34,915 nucleotides of DNA from Xanthomonas cassavae CFBP 4642 (GTDB taxonomy: Bacteria > Pseudomonadota > Gammaproteobacteria > Xanthomonadales > Xanthomonadaceae), in contig NZ_CM002139.1 in assembly GCF_000454545.1 (NCBI RefSeq), forward strand, positions 4,672,606 through 4,707,520, read 5' to 3'. A program made the position numbers and the translations under genes. This document shows, piece after piece, positions 14,294-24,678 of the stretch. Numbering within the stretch: the stretch's first letter is position 1; each line of letters begins with the position of its first letter. The notes under the pieces were generated by a model. It was not told where the DNA came from, did no database searches, and saw only the letters and a list, made by a program, of their open reading frames with translations.

Positions 14294-16639
14294 TCAGAAC
14301 GCCAGCGGATGCCCGGGCAACAGTGCCTGCAATTCGCTGCGGAACAGCGCGCGGATGCGCTCCAGCGCCGCTTCGCTGTCGGCTTCGAACCGCAGCACCA
14401 GGATTGGCGTGGTGTTGGAGGCGCGCACCAGGCCACAGCCGTCGACGAAGTCTGCGCGCAACCCGTCGATCGTGGACAGGCGTGCGGATTCGAACGGCGA
14501 TTCTTCGCCGACCTGCGCGCGCTCGACAAAGCGCGCCACCAGCGCATGCGCATCGCCCTCCACCGGCACCTTGATCTCCGGGGTGGAGACGCTTTCGGGC
14601 AGGGCGTCCAGCACTTCGGACGGGGTTTCCTCGCGCTGGGCCAGGATTTCCAGCAGGCGCGCAGCGGCGTAGATGCCGTCATCGAAGCCGTACCAGCGCT
14701 CCTTGAAGAAGAAATGCCCGCTCATCTCGCCGGCCAGCTCGGCATCGGTTTCGCGCATCTTCGACTTGATCAGCGAATGCCCGGTCTTCCACATCAGCGG
14801 GCTGCCGCCATTGCGCAGTACGTAATCGGACAGCTTGCCGGTGCACTTCACGTCGTAGATGACCAACGCGCCGGGATTACGCTGCAACACATCGGCGGCG
14901 AACAGCATCAGCAGGCGGTCGGGGAACACCACCGCGCCTTCCTTGGTCACCACGCCCAGGCGATCGGCGTCGCCGTCGAAGGCCACGCCGATATCGGCGT
15001 CGAAACGCTGCACCATCTTCACCAGATCGTCGAGATTGTGCGGCTCGCTCGGGTCCGGATGGTGGTTGGGGAATGTGCCATCGATGTCGCAATACAGCGG
15101 CACGACGTCGGCACCGATCGCCTCCAGCAGGCGTGGCGCAATCTCGCCGGCCGCGCCATTGCCGGCGTCCACGACGACCTTGATCGGGCGGTCGAGCTGC
15201 ACGTCATAGGAGACGCGCTGGATATAGGCATCGCTGAGATCGCGCTGCGCCAGCTCGCCGGACGCGGCGGCAGTATGCAGGCGGCCTTCGTTGATGCGCT
15301 GGTGCAGTTCGGCGATGGCCGTGCCGGACAGCGTCTCGCCACCGATGACGATCTTGAAACCGTTGTAGTCCGGTGGATTGTGGCTGCCGGTCACCGCCAC
15401 GCAGCTGCCGGCACGCAACTCGTACGCGCCGAAGTACACCATCGGCGTCGGTGCCAGGCCGATGTCGGTCACGTTGCAGCCGGCGCGCCGCAGACCTTCG
15501 ATCAGCCCGTTGGCCAGTTCCGGGCCGGACAGGCGCCCGTCGCGGCCCACTACCACATCGCGCAGGCCCTGTGCCTGCATCACGCTGCCGATGGCCTGGC
15601 CGATCAGCGCCGCCACGCCGGGATTGAGATCTTTTCCGACCACGCCACGGATGTCGTAGGCGCGGAACATGTCGGTGGCGACCTGCACCGCCGGCACCAG
15701 CGCTGGCGTGGCGGGCTGCGCTGCCTCATCCGCCGCAGCCGCCTCGCTGGCGAGGCTGGCGTCGTGTTGCAGGCTTTGACTAAAAGTGGGTTCGTCGGCC
15801 GTCGTGGCGCCGGCAACGCGGCGACGCGGCAACGCCATCCGGCCACGGCTGGCCAGCACCAGCAACACGGCAATGACGCCCAGCAAGCCCGCCACGATGG
15901 CGCAACCCACCGCGCCCAGGCCCAGCGGGCCGGCATCGCCCTGCGGCACCGCTGCGGCCACGCGCAGGCCGCTGGTGCCCAGCGGCCTGGCCAGCGTTTC
16001 GGCGGCGTCGGCCAGTGCCGCATCACCCTGTTGGGTCACGTTGTAGCTGCCCTGGCGCAGCGCCAGGTAGGCGCTGCCGGGCACCGCGATCGCATCCAGC
16101 GGTCCGGTCAGACGCAGCAGCGGCAATCGCGCATACGCCACTGCCGGCTGCCCGCCCAGGCGCACCGCGGCCGCCACGCCCAGGCGCACCTGTCTGGCGT
16201 CGCGCACCACGCGCACCTGCGCATGGTCGGCCACCTGCGCCGATTCGAGCAGGCTCAGGCGCGCGTAACCGAACTCCTTGGGGGTGGCATAGGCCGCGGC
16301 AAGGTCGCCAGGCAGCACCTGCACGTCCTCGGCGCCCTTGAAACGCTCACGGATGATCGAGGCGGCGGCCAATGCGTCGCCATTGCCCAGCGCAGTGACG
16401 ACCGCTGGTTGCTTGAGCACGGTATCGAGCTGGCTGGCCTGCGCGGCCATCGCCTGGCCGACCTCCTGCACCGCGCGGTCGCGGGCCTGCTCCAGGGTCT
16501 GCGCAATCGACTCTTCGTGCCATTGCGCATAGCTGTTCCAGCCGAACCACGCGGCCAGCAGCAGCAACACGCCCCCCAATACCGGACCACTCATACGCAC
16601 GCTGGACATCGACTGCCTGCGCTCGTTCGCCTTGCTCAT
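14294..16639 (-). CDS. algC: Membrane-anchored phosphomannomutase/phosphoglucomutase (AlgC long form)
   Basis: Interconverts hexose 1- and 6-phosphates for polysaccharide, LPS and nucleotide-sugar supply. It has 781 residues. A TM segment (~17-36), a ~200-residue likely periplasmic domain, a second TM (~241-263) and an Ala-rich linker (~275-320) precede the catalytic alpha-D-phosphohexomutase domain (~322-781). That domain has the phospho-Ser in VAVTGSHNP (S419), metal loop DGDADRLG (~555-562), sugar loop GEMSGHFFF (~637-645) and the phosphate-binding RASNTTP near the C-terminus. Pseudomonas AlgC is also known in a long form with such an N-terminus. It lies 12 bp after dut in coaBC-dut-algC. 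The role of the outer domain is unknown. Confidence 0.93.
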   Translation of the reverse strand: MSKANERRQSMSSVRMSGPVLGGVLLLLAAWFGWNSYAQWHEESIAQTLEQARDRAVQEVGQAMAAQASQLDTVLKQPAVVTALGNGDALAAASIIRERFKGAEDVQVLPGDLAAAYATPKEFGYARLSLLESAQVADHAQVRVVRDARQVRLGVAAAVRLGGQPAVAYARLPLLRLTGPLDAIAVPGSAYLALRQGSYNVTQQGDAALADAAETLARPLGTSGLRVAAAVPQGDAGPLGLGAVGCAIVAGLLGVIAVLLVLASRGRMALPRRRVAGATTADEPTFSQSLQHDASLASEAAAADEAAQPATPALVPAVQVATDMFRAYDIRGVVGKDLNPGVAALIGQAIGSVMQAQGLRDVVVGRDGRLSGPELANGLIEGLRRAGCNVTDIGLAPTPMVYFGAYELRAGSCVAVTGSHNPPDYNGFKIVIGGETLSGTAIAELHQRINEGRLHTAAASGELAQRDLSDAYIQRVSYDVQLDRPIKVVVDAGNGAAGEIAPRLLEAIGADVVPLYCDIDGTFPNHHPDPSEPHNLDDLVKMVQRFDADIGVAFDGDADRLGVVTKEGAVVFPDRLLMLFAADVLQRNPGALVIYDVKCTGKLSDYVLRNGGSPLMWKTGHSLIKSKMRETDAELAGEMSGHFFFKERWYGFDDGIYAAARLLEILAQREETPSEVLDALPESVSTPEIKVPVEGDAHALVARFVERAQVGEESPFESARLSTIDGLRADFVDGCGLVRASNTTPILVLRFEADSEAALERIRALFRSELQALLPGHPLAF

Positions 16640-16651
16640 GCGACTCCCCCG

Positions 16652-17119
16652 TCAGCGCACCCCGGTGTGGCCGAATCCACCCGCTCCCCGCGCGCTGTCG
16701 ACGAAAGTATCCACCACTTGCAGGCCCACGCGCACGATCGGCAGGATCACCAGCTGCGCGATGCGGTCGCCCGGCTCGATGGTGAAGGCCTCGCGCCCGC
16801 GATTCCAGGTGCTGATCAGCAGCGGCCCCTGGTAATCGGCATCGATGAGCCCGGTGCCGTTGCCGAGCACGATGCCGTGGCGATGGCCCAGGCCCGAGCG
16901 CGGCAGGATCACCGCGCACAGCTGCGGGTCGGCCAGATGGATGGCGATGCCGCTGGGAATCAGCGCCGCATCGCCGGGTTCCAGCGTCATCGGCGCTTCC
17001 AGTGCGGCACGCAGGTCCATGCCTGCGCTGGCCTCGGTGGCGTAGGCCGGCAACGGCCACACGTCGCCGAAGCGCGGATCGAGCAACTTCAGCTGCAAGG
17101 TGTGGGTCGGGTCGCTCAT
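16652..17119 (-). CDS. dut: dUTP diphosphatase
   Basis: Hydrolyses dUTP to dUMP and PPi, keeping uracil out of DNA and feeding dTMP synthesis. The 155-residue trimeric dUTPase has all five motifs: AGMDLRA (~32-38), PRSGLG (~73-78), [13 protein letters not shown] with catalytic D93, RIAQLVILP (~119-127) and GAGGFGHTG (~145-153) as the C-terminal arm. The ATG overlaps the coaBC stop by four bases (ATGA), so translation is coupled. Confidence 0.97.
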   Translation of the reverse strand: MSDPTHTLQLKLLDPRFGDVWPLPAYATEASAGMDLRAALEAPMTLEPGDAALIPSGIAIHLADPQLCAVILPRSGLGHRHGIVLGNGTGLIDADYQGPLLISTWNRGREAFTIEPGDRIAQLVILPIVRVGLQVVDTFVDSARGAGGFGHTGVR

Positions 17120-18387
17120 GCCTGCAATCTCTCCGCGATCAGGGCCAGCAGTTGGTCGGCCAGCTGGGTCTTGCTGCTGCTGGGGAACACACGCTCGCCG
17201 CCCTGCCAGTAGGCGGTGGCAGCGTTGTTGTCGCTTTCGAACCCGCCGCCCTCGATCCCCACCTGGTTGGCGATGATCAGGTCCAGCCGCTTGGCCGCCA
17301 GCTTGCCACGCGCGTAATGCTCCACGTCGTGCGTTTCGGCCGCAAAACCGACCACCAATTTGAGCGCGCCGGTCTGCGCGGCGACCTCGGACAGGATGTC
17401 CGGGGTGCGCACCAGTTCCAGGGTGAGCGTTTCACCGGTCTTTTTGATCTTCTGCGACACCACCCGCTTGGGGGTGTAGTCGGCGACCGCGGCCGCGCCG
17501 ATGTAGATATCGGCCGGGAAGGCGCCCAGCACCGCGTCGCGCATCTGCGCGGCCGAGCGCACGTCGATGCGCTGCACCCCGGACGGGGTGGTCTGGTGCA
17601 CCGGCCCGCTGACCAGGACGACGTCGGCGCCCTGGCGGGCAGCGGCGGCGGCCAGGGCGTAGCCCATCTTGCCGCTACTGCGGTTGCCGACGTAGCGCAC
17701 CGGGTCCAGGTCTTCGAACGTGGGCCCGGCGCTGATCACGATGCGCAGGCCCTCCAGCTGCGCGCTGCTGGGAATGAACACCGGTCCCGTGGCGGCCAGG
17801 GCGGCGGCAGGCGCGGCGGCCACGGCCTCTGCGCCTGCCAGTGCAGCGATGATCGCCGCCGGCTCGGCCAGCCGGCCGGGACCGGATTCGCCTTCGGCCA
17901 GCGGGCCGTCCTCGGGGCCGACCACTGCCACACCGCGCGCGCGCAGGGTGGCGATATTGGCCTGGGTGGCCGCATGCAGCCACATGCGGTGGTTCATCGC
18001 CGGGGCCACGGTCAGCGGCGCGCTCGTGGCCAGGCACAGCGTGGTGACCAGATCGTCGGCCAGCCCGTGCGCCAGCCGCGCGAGCAGGTCGGCGGTGGCC
18101 GGCGCCACGATCACCCGGTCGGCCCAACGGGCCAGTTCGATATGCCCCATCGCCTGCTCGGCGGCACTGTCCCACAGCGTGGTGCGGGTCGGTTGCCCGG
18201 ACAGCGCCTGGAAGCTCAGCGGGGTGACGAACTGTTGTGCACCGCTGGTCATGGCGACCTGCACCTGCGCGCCGGCGTCGCCCAGGCGACGGACCAGTTC
18301 AAGCGATTTGTAAGCGGCAATGCCTCCGCCGACGCACAGCAGCAAACGCTGTCCGTCCAGGGGGCGGGCCTGAGTGGAGCCGATCAC
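17116..18387 (-). CDS. coaBC: Bifunctional phosphopantothenoylcysteine decarboxylase / phosphopantothenate--cysteine ligase
   Basis: Makes 4'-phosphopantetheine from 4'-phosphopantothenate and cysteine in CoA synthesis. The N-terminal FMN-binding CoaC domain (~11-190) has GGIAAYK, the catalytic His in GHIELARW (H82) and PAMNHRMW (N132). The C-terminal CoaB domain (~210-423) begins [25 protein letters not shown] and includes KIKKTGE. By alignment from memory the position of E. coli Cys158 (QACGD) is Glu165 here (LAEGE). The start is GTG at 18387 with AGGAC about 10 nt upstream. It heads coaBC-dut-algC and is divergent from radC. Confidence 0.94.
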   Translation of the reverse strand: MIGSTQARPLDGQRLLLCVGGGIAAYKSLELVRRLGDAGAQVQVAMTSGAQQFVTPLSFQALSGQPTRTTLWDSAAEQAMGHIELARWADRVIVAPATADLLARLAHGLADDLVTTLCLATSAPLTVAPAMNHRMWLHAATQANIATLRARGVAVVGPEDGPLAEGESGPGRLAEPAAIIAALAGAEAVAAAPAAALAATGPVFIPSSAQLEGLRIVISAGPTFEDLDPVRYVGNRSSGKMGYALAAAAARQGADVVLVSGPVHQTTPSGVQRIDVRSAAQMRDAVLGAFPADIYIGAAAVADYTPKRVVSQKIKKTGETLTLELVRTPDILSEVAAQTGALKLVVGFAAETHDVEHYARGKLAAKRLDLIIANQVGIEGGGFESDNNAATAYWQGGERVFPSSSKTQLADQLLALIAERLQA

Positions 18388-18483
18388 GTCGGAGTCGTCC
18401 TACGGTTACAAGGACAACTAGATTAGCCGATGGCCCCGCCTGGCCTGATGGGCGTGGGCGATAAGCACCGGCAATCTCGCCAT

Positions 18484-19170
18484 ATGCACATACACGACTG
18501 GCCCAGCACCGAACGCCCGCGCGAAAAACTCCTGGCGCGCGGCGCGCCTGCCCTCTCCGACGCCGAGCTGCTGGCGATCTTCGTCGGCTCGGGCCTGCGC
18601 GGCCAGGACGCGGTCAAGACCGCGCGCGAGCTGCTGCACCGGCACGGACCGCTACGCGTGCTGCTGGACCGCCCGGCCTCGGCCCTGGCGCGCCTACCTG
18701 GCCTGGGCCCGGCCTCGGCGTGCAAGCTCAACGCGGCGCTGGAACTGGCGCACCGCCACCTGATGAGCGGGCTGGAGCGCGGCGAGGCGCTCAGCGACCC
18801 GCCCAGCGTGGGCCGCTATTTTTCGCAGCGGCTGCGCGCACGCGCCTATGAGGTGTTCGCGGCACTGTTCCTGGACAACCGCCACCGCGCGATCGCCTTC
18901 GAGGAAATGTTCACAGGCACCATCGACGGCGCCGACATCCATCCGCGCGAAGTGGTGCGGCGGGCGCTGCTGCACAACGCCGCGGCGGTGATCGTGGGTC
19001 ACAACCACCCATCCGGCAATCCGGAGCCGTCCGAGGCCGACCGCGCCGTCACCCAACGCCTGCTGCAAGGGCTGGACCTGGTGGATATCCGCCTGCTGGA
19101 CCACTTCGTGATCGGCGACGGCCGGCCGGTCTCGCTGGCCGAGCGCGGCTGGCTGGACTGGCGCGCCTGA
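18484..19170 (+). CDS. radC: RadC family JAB1/MPN-domain protein
   Basis: A 228-residue cytoplasmic protein. An N-terminal UPF0758/HhH-like part ([27 protein letters not shown], then [20 protein letters not shown]) is followed by the JAMM metalloprotease-like core with [14 protein letters not shown] (H173, H175, D186). The RadC name is historical; a direct DNA-repair role is doubtful and the biochemical function is unclear. The ATG at 18484 gives the family start [17 protein letters not shown]; there is no clear Shine-Dalgarno. It is divergent from coaBC with a 96-bp gap. Confidence 0.9.
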   Translation: MHIHDWPSTERPREKLLARGAPALSDAELLAIFVGSGLRGQDAVKTARELLHRHGPLRVLLDRPASALARLPGLGPASACKLNAALELAHRHLMSGLERGEALSDPPSVGRYFSQRLRARAYEVFAALFLDNRHRAIAFEEMFTGTIDGADIHPREVVRRALLHNAAAVIVGHNHPSGNPEPSEADRAVTQRLLQGLDLVDIRLLDHFVIGDGRPVSLAERGWLDWRA

Positions 19171-19491
19171 TGCCCTGCCGGACGCGATGCCATCCGGGCG
19201 GCTGCCGTGGTCAGCGGGGGGCAGCACCGGTGGTGCGCAGTGCCAGGGCAGCTGCGTGCCAGATGCTAGCTGCGATGACCAGCCAATCCGCACGGGAGGC
19301 AGCCTTTGCCGCGCGTGAGCCATAGCGCACGAGGGCATCTGCCGGCGCCAAACGCCGCGGCCGCGCCCGCCTGGTCGTTGTGCCGCGCCCGGGTGGATCG
19401 CGTCACGCCGGCGCCCCGACCTGAACCATCGGCCGGGCCCTGCGCCGCGCGGTCGGGTAAAATCGCTGGTTTGGTTCCAAGCAGATCCCAC
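19171..19491 (+). promoter_or_regulatory. radC-argS intergenic region with candidate argS -10
   Basis: In this 321-bp gap I see no gene. TAAAAT at 19458-19463, 28 bp before the argS GTG, is a plausible -10 without a clear -35. A weak 5-bp inverted repeat (19178-19182/19193-19197) follows the radC stop. Confidence 0.35.
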
Positions 19492-21180
19492 GTGAAAGCC
19501 CTACTCCGCGCACTGATCGGCCAAGGCATTGAAGCCTTGCGCGCCAACGGCACCCTGCCTGCCGACACCCTGCCGCCGGATTTTGTGGTCGAGCGACCCA
19601 AGACCCGCGAGCACGGCGACTTCGCCACCAATGCCGCGATGCTGCTGGCCAAGGCCGCGCGCAGCAATCCGCGCGCACTGGCGCAGGCGCTGGTGGCCGC
19701 GCTGCCGGCCAGCGACGACGTGACCGAGGTGGAGATCGCCGGCCCCGGCTTCATCAACTTCCATCTTGCCCCCACCGCCTACCAGCGCGAAGTGGCGCAT
19801 GTGATCAAGCAGGGCCACGACTACGGCTGCGGGCTGGCCGGCAACGGCCGCTCGGTGGGCGTGGAATACGTCTCGGCCAACCCGACCGGGCCGCTGCACG
19901 TCGGCCACGGCCGCGCCGCAGCGATCGGCGACAGCCTGGCGCGCGTGCTCGATGCCAATGGCTGGAACGTCAAGCGCGAGTTCTATTACAACGACGCCGG
20001 CGTGCAGATCGAAAACCTGGCGCTGTCGGTGCAGGCGCGCGCGCAGGGGCTCACCCCCGACAGCGACGGCTGGCCGGAGAACGGCTACCGCGGCGACTAC
20101 ATCGCCGATGTGGCCAACGCCTACCTGGCTGGCGATACCGTCGACCTGGAAGGCCACCTGGTCACCGGCACCAAGGATCCGGCCGATCTCGAAGCGATCC
20201 GTCGCTTCGCGGTGGCGTATCTGCGCAACGAGCAGAACCACGACCTGGCCGCGTTCCGCGTCGACTTCGATATCTATTTCCTGGAAAGCTCGCTGTACAA
20301 GGACGGCAAGGTCGAAGAGGCGGTGCAGAAGCTGATCGCCTCGGGCCATACCTACGAAGAAGGCGGCGCGCTGTGGCTGAAGTCCACCGACTTCGGCGAC
20401 GACAAGGACCGGGTGATGCGCAAGTCCGACGGCACCTACACCTACTTCGTACCGGACGTCGCCTATCACCTGACCAAGTGGCAACGCGGCTACGAGCGCG
20501 CCATCACCGAGCTGGGGGCCGACCACCACGGCTCGCTGACGCGCGTGCGCGCCGGCCTGCAGGCGCTGGAACTGGGCATCCCGCAAGGCTGGCCGGAATA
20601 CGTGCTGCATCAGATGGTCACGGTGATGCGCGGCGGCGAGGAAGTGAAACTGTCCAAGCGTGCCGGCAGCTACGTCACCCTGCGCGATCTGATCGAGGAG
20701 ACCAGCGCCGATGCGGTGCGCTGGTTCCTGATCGCGCGCAAGCCCGATTCGCAGCTGACCTTCGACATCGACTTGGCGCGCGCGCAGAGCAACGACAACC
20801 CGGTGTTCTACGTGCAGTACGCGCATGCCCGCGTCTGCAGCGTGCTGCGGCAGGCGCAGGAGAAGGGCTACAAGTACGAGCAGGCGCATGGACTGGCCGA
20901 GCTGGCGCGCCTGGACGACGAGCATTCGCTCAACGTCATGGTCGAGCTGTCGCGCTATGCGGAGGTGGTGGAAATCGCCGGGCAGACGCTGGAGCCGTAC
21001 CAGATCGCGCAATACCTGCGTGAATTGGCGCACGCCTTCCACACGTGGTATCACAACACCAAACTGCTGGTGGACGATGCCGCCGAGCGCGATGCCAAGC
21101 TCACCCTGGCGGTGGCCACCCAGCAAGTGCTTGCCAACGCCCTGGAACTGCTGGGCGTCAGCGCCCCGGAAAAGATGTAA
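19492..21180 (+). CDS. argS: Arginine--tRNA ligase
   Basis: A 562-residue class Ia synthetase. The N-terminal Add-1 domain (~1-105, with [15 protein letters not shown]) contacts the tRNA D-loop. [14 protein letters not shown] carries the HIGH motif (HVGH, 146-149). [18 protein letters not shown] stands for KMSKS. The C-terminal anticodon-binding helical domain ends [11 protein letters not shown]. The start is GTG at 19492 ([17 protein letters not shown]); the frame is open to 19306 but that part is not family-like. Length agrees with other Xanthomonas ArgS. Confidence 0.96.
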   Translation: MKALLRALIGQGIEALRANGTLPADTLPPDFVVERPKTREHGDFATNAAMLLAKAARSNPRALAQALVAALPASDDVTEVEIAGPGFINFHLAPTAYQREVAHVIKQGHDYGCGLAGNGRSVGVEYVSANPTGPLHVGHGRAAAIGDSLARVLDANGWNVKREFYYNDAGVQIENLALSVQARAQGLTPDSDGWPENGYRGDYIADVANAYLAGDTVDLEGHLVTGTKDPADLEAIRRFAVAYLRNEQNHDLAAFRVDFDIYFLESSLYKDGKVEEAVQKLIASGHTYEEGGALWLKSTDFGDDKDRVMRKSDGTYTYFVPDVAYHLTKWQRGYERAITELGADHHGSLTRVRAGLQALELGIPQGWPEYVLHQMVTVMRGGEEVKLSKRAGSYVTLRDLIEETSADAVRWFLIARKPDSQLTFDIDLARAQSNDNPVFYVQYAHARVCSVLRQAQEKGYKYEQAHGLAELARLDDEHSLNVMVELSRYAEVVEIAGQTLEPYQIAQYLRELAHAFHTWYHNTKLLVDDAAERDAKLTLAVATQQVLANALELLGVSAPEKM

Positions 21181-21355
21181 GCACGCCACCGGGATGCCGC
21201 AGCCGGGGATGGCGCCCGCCCGGCTGCGCCGCGGGCAAGGCCGTTCGGGCCGCCCGTTCATCGCCCGCGCCGCGCCCGGCAGCAGGCGCAGCAACAGCGA
21301 TCGCCGCAGCACGTCGGGCAACGGCCCGCAACGACACGATTCGGAGAAGTGGTAG

Positions 21356-22246
21356 ATGGCAGCACGACGCGGTAAGAGCCAGGCACGACGCAACACCAGC
21401 AATGGCACGCCCGGTTGGGTGTGGTTGGTGGCGGGCGCCGCGATTGCGGCGGTGATCTTCCTGGCCGCGCCCAACCTGTTCAAGAAGGACGGCGACGGTT
21501 TCCTGCGCGCGGGTCCGCGGGCCAACCCCGACGCGCAGCCCGAGCCTGTGGCCGATGCCGACACCGATACGCCGGCAGAGCTGCCCAAGCCCAGCGCGCA
21601 ACCGCCCAAGCCGCAGGCCAAGCCGGGCGATGCGCAGACCCAGTACGACTTCTACACCTTGCTGCCCGGCAAGGAAGTGCAGATGTCCGATGCCGAACTG
21701 GCCGCCAGCGCGCGCGCCGAGGAAGCCGCGCGCGCGCGCGCGGCGCTGGAAGGCAAGCCGGTGCCACCGGCACCGGGCGCCGCAGCCAGCGTCGCCGCAG
21801 CCACTCCTGCCGCCAGCGTGCCGGTGCCCTTGAACGAACCGGCCGCCCGCGTGCCCAAGCCGTTGCCGGAAGCCGCCCAGACCCGTCCGGCCGCCACGCC
21901 TGCGCCAGCCAGCACCGCTGCGCTCACCACGCCGGCTGCCACAGCGCCCAAACCGACGGTTGCCGCCGCCACGCCGGCGTCCAGCCCCGCCGCCGCGCCT
22001 GCAGTGACCGACAACACCCGCTACATCCTGCAGGCCGGCTCGTTCGGTGCTTCCGGCGATGCCGAATCGACCAAGGCCAAGCTGGCGATGATGGGCCTGG
22101 CTGCACGCGTGGAATCGGCCGACATCAGCGGCAAGACCGTCTACCGCGTGCGCATGGGGCCGTACGGCAGCGCCAGCGAACTGGCCGAAGCCAAGCAGAA
22201 ACTGACCGGTAGCGGCTTGCCCGCCATTGCGATCAAGGCGCAGTAG
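21356..22246 (+). CDS. SPOR-domain cell-division protein (FtsN-like)
   Basis: A 296-residue bitopic inner-membrane protein: a basic cytoplasmic tail (MAARRGKSQARRNTSNG), one TM segment (~20-41), a long Pro/Ala-rich periplasmic linker (~50-220) and a C-terminal SPOR domain (~222-296, YILQAGSFGASGDAESTKAKL ... YRVRMGPYGSASELAEAKQKL). SPOR domains bind denuded glycan strands at the septum. The argS then ftsN-like order is common in gammaproteobacteria, so it is probably FtsN. GGAGAAG precedes the ATG. The 175-bp gap after argS holds nothing recognised. Confidence 0.88.
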   Translation: MAARRGKSQARRNTSNGTPGWVWLVAGAAIAAVIFLAAPNLFKKDGDGFLRAGPRANPDAQPEPVADADTDTPAELPKPSAQPPKPQAKPGDAQTQYDFYTLLPGKEVQMSDAELAASARAEEAARARAALEGKPVPPAPGAAASVAAATPAASVPVPLNEPAARVPKPLPEAAQTRPAATPAPASTAALTTPAATAPKPTVAAATPASSPAAAPAVTDNTRYILQAGSFGASGDAESTKAKLAMMGLAARVESADISGKTVYRVRMGPYGSASELAEAKQKLTGSGLPAIAIKAQ

Positions 22247-22251
22247 CCGCC

Positions 22252-22800
22252 GTGCTGCAGCGCACCGCCGGCCTGTGGTTGTGGTGGGGACTGATCGGCG
22301 CGGCGCACGCCACCGAGCAGATTCCCGACCGCATCCGGATCGACGGGCAGGACGCGGTGCTGCTGGCCGAGCCATTGGCGCCGGTGCTGGACGACCAGGC
22401 CGCCTGGCAACGGTTCGTAGCGCATGCGCGGCCGGCGCTGGGCAGTTGCAGTGCAAACTGGCGCGGCTACCAGGCCGATTGGCGCGTGGAGCAGGCGCAG
22501 GTGCTGCTGGATCGTATCGTCATCGGTGCCTGCGACACCGTGCCGCCGGCGTTGCCGCTCGAGGTGTTGTTCCCCGGACGAACCGCCCCGGTCGCCGCGG
22601 ACTGGATCGACGGTGAGCTGGTGATCGCCCTGCCAACCGCCGCGAGCACCGGCGACACCGCACCCGGCGCCGCAGAAGCACCGTATCTGCTCCTGCAGGT
22701 GCAACACGGCCGTGTAGTGACGCGCGAGCCGCTCAGTGAGGCCAAGCTGCGCGCGCGCCGTGCCCAGGCCCACGCGCCCTGCGCTGCCACCGCCCCCTGA
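22252..22800 (+). CDS. Predicted secreted protein of unknown function
   Basis: A 182-residue protein starting with GTG only 5 bp after the SPOR gene, so almost surely co-transcribed and perhaps translated by re-initiation. A short signal-like stretch (LWLWWGLIGAAHA) is followed by a globular part with two Cys (GSCSANW and IGACDT) that could form a disulphide in the periplasm. The tail is Arg/Ala-rich. I recognise no family. Its position next to an FtsN-like gene could hint at envelope function, but that is only context. Confidence 0.7.
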   Translation: MLQRTAGLWLWWGLIGAAHATEQIPDRIRIDGQDAVLLAEPLAPVLDDQAAWQRFVAHARPALGSCSANWRGYQADWRVEQAQVLLDRIVIGACDTVPPALPLEVLFPGRTAPVAADWIDGELVIALPTAASTGDTAPGAAEAPYLLLQVQHGRVVTREPLSEAKLRARRAQAHAPCAATAP

Positions 22801-22813
22801 TCCCTTTGCCTGA

Positions 22814-24385
<1,572 letters not shown>

Positions 24386-24678
24386 GCGGGCGATGCAAAG
24401 CCGAGGGAGCCCGATTGTGCCGCATCCCGCCGATGCGACGATGCCGGCGCCGGCGCTGGCGCATTCGCCAGCTCGGATCAGCAACGCAGACGCTGTTTCC
24501 ACGTCACTCCATCGTGCAGGCCGGGTCCGGTCGACCACCTATTGGCGACAGCAACACGCCAGCGCCACGCCCGTGCAGCAGCCAAAGGTCGTCGGTGAGG
24601 CCAGCCGCATTGCTGCAGCCAATCCAACGCCGACGCTGTGGCTCCCCCACAGCGTCATCCATCACGCATCGGCCTGTG
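24386..24678. other. Gene-free gap between glycosyltransferase and acyltransferase remnant
   Basis: 293 bp with no frame that I can support on either strand. It contains the hairpin at 24632-24656. Confidence 0.5.
24632..24656 (-). terminator. Hairpin after the glycosyltransferase gene
   Basis: A perfect 10-bp stem (24632-24641/24647-24656) with a 5-nt loop, 22 nt past the glycosyltransferase stop. No T-tract. It may end the NRPS-glycosyltransferase transcript. Confidence 0.5.

Noticed and set aside
14150..17212. Very long plus-strand open frame (about 1020 codons)
   Set aside because: It lies opposite algC and dut. Its translation is His/Gln/Arg/Gly-rich without any domain, the usual antisense artefact in high-GC DNA.
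19484..19499. parS-like CACGTG core before argS
   Set aside because: Compared with the bacterial parS consensus (TGTTTCACGTGAAACA) about six of sixteen positions differ, so it is not a credible ParB site. No better site was seen in the window.
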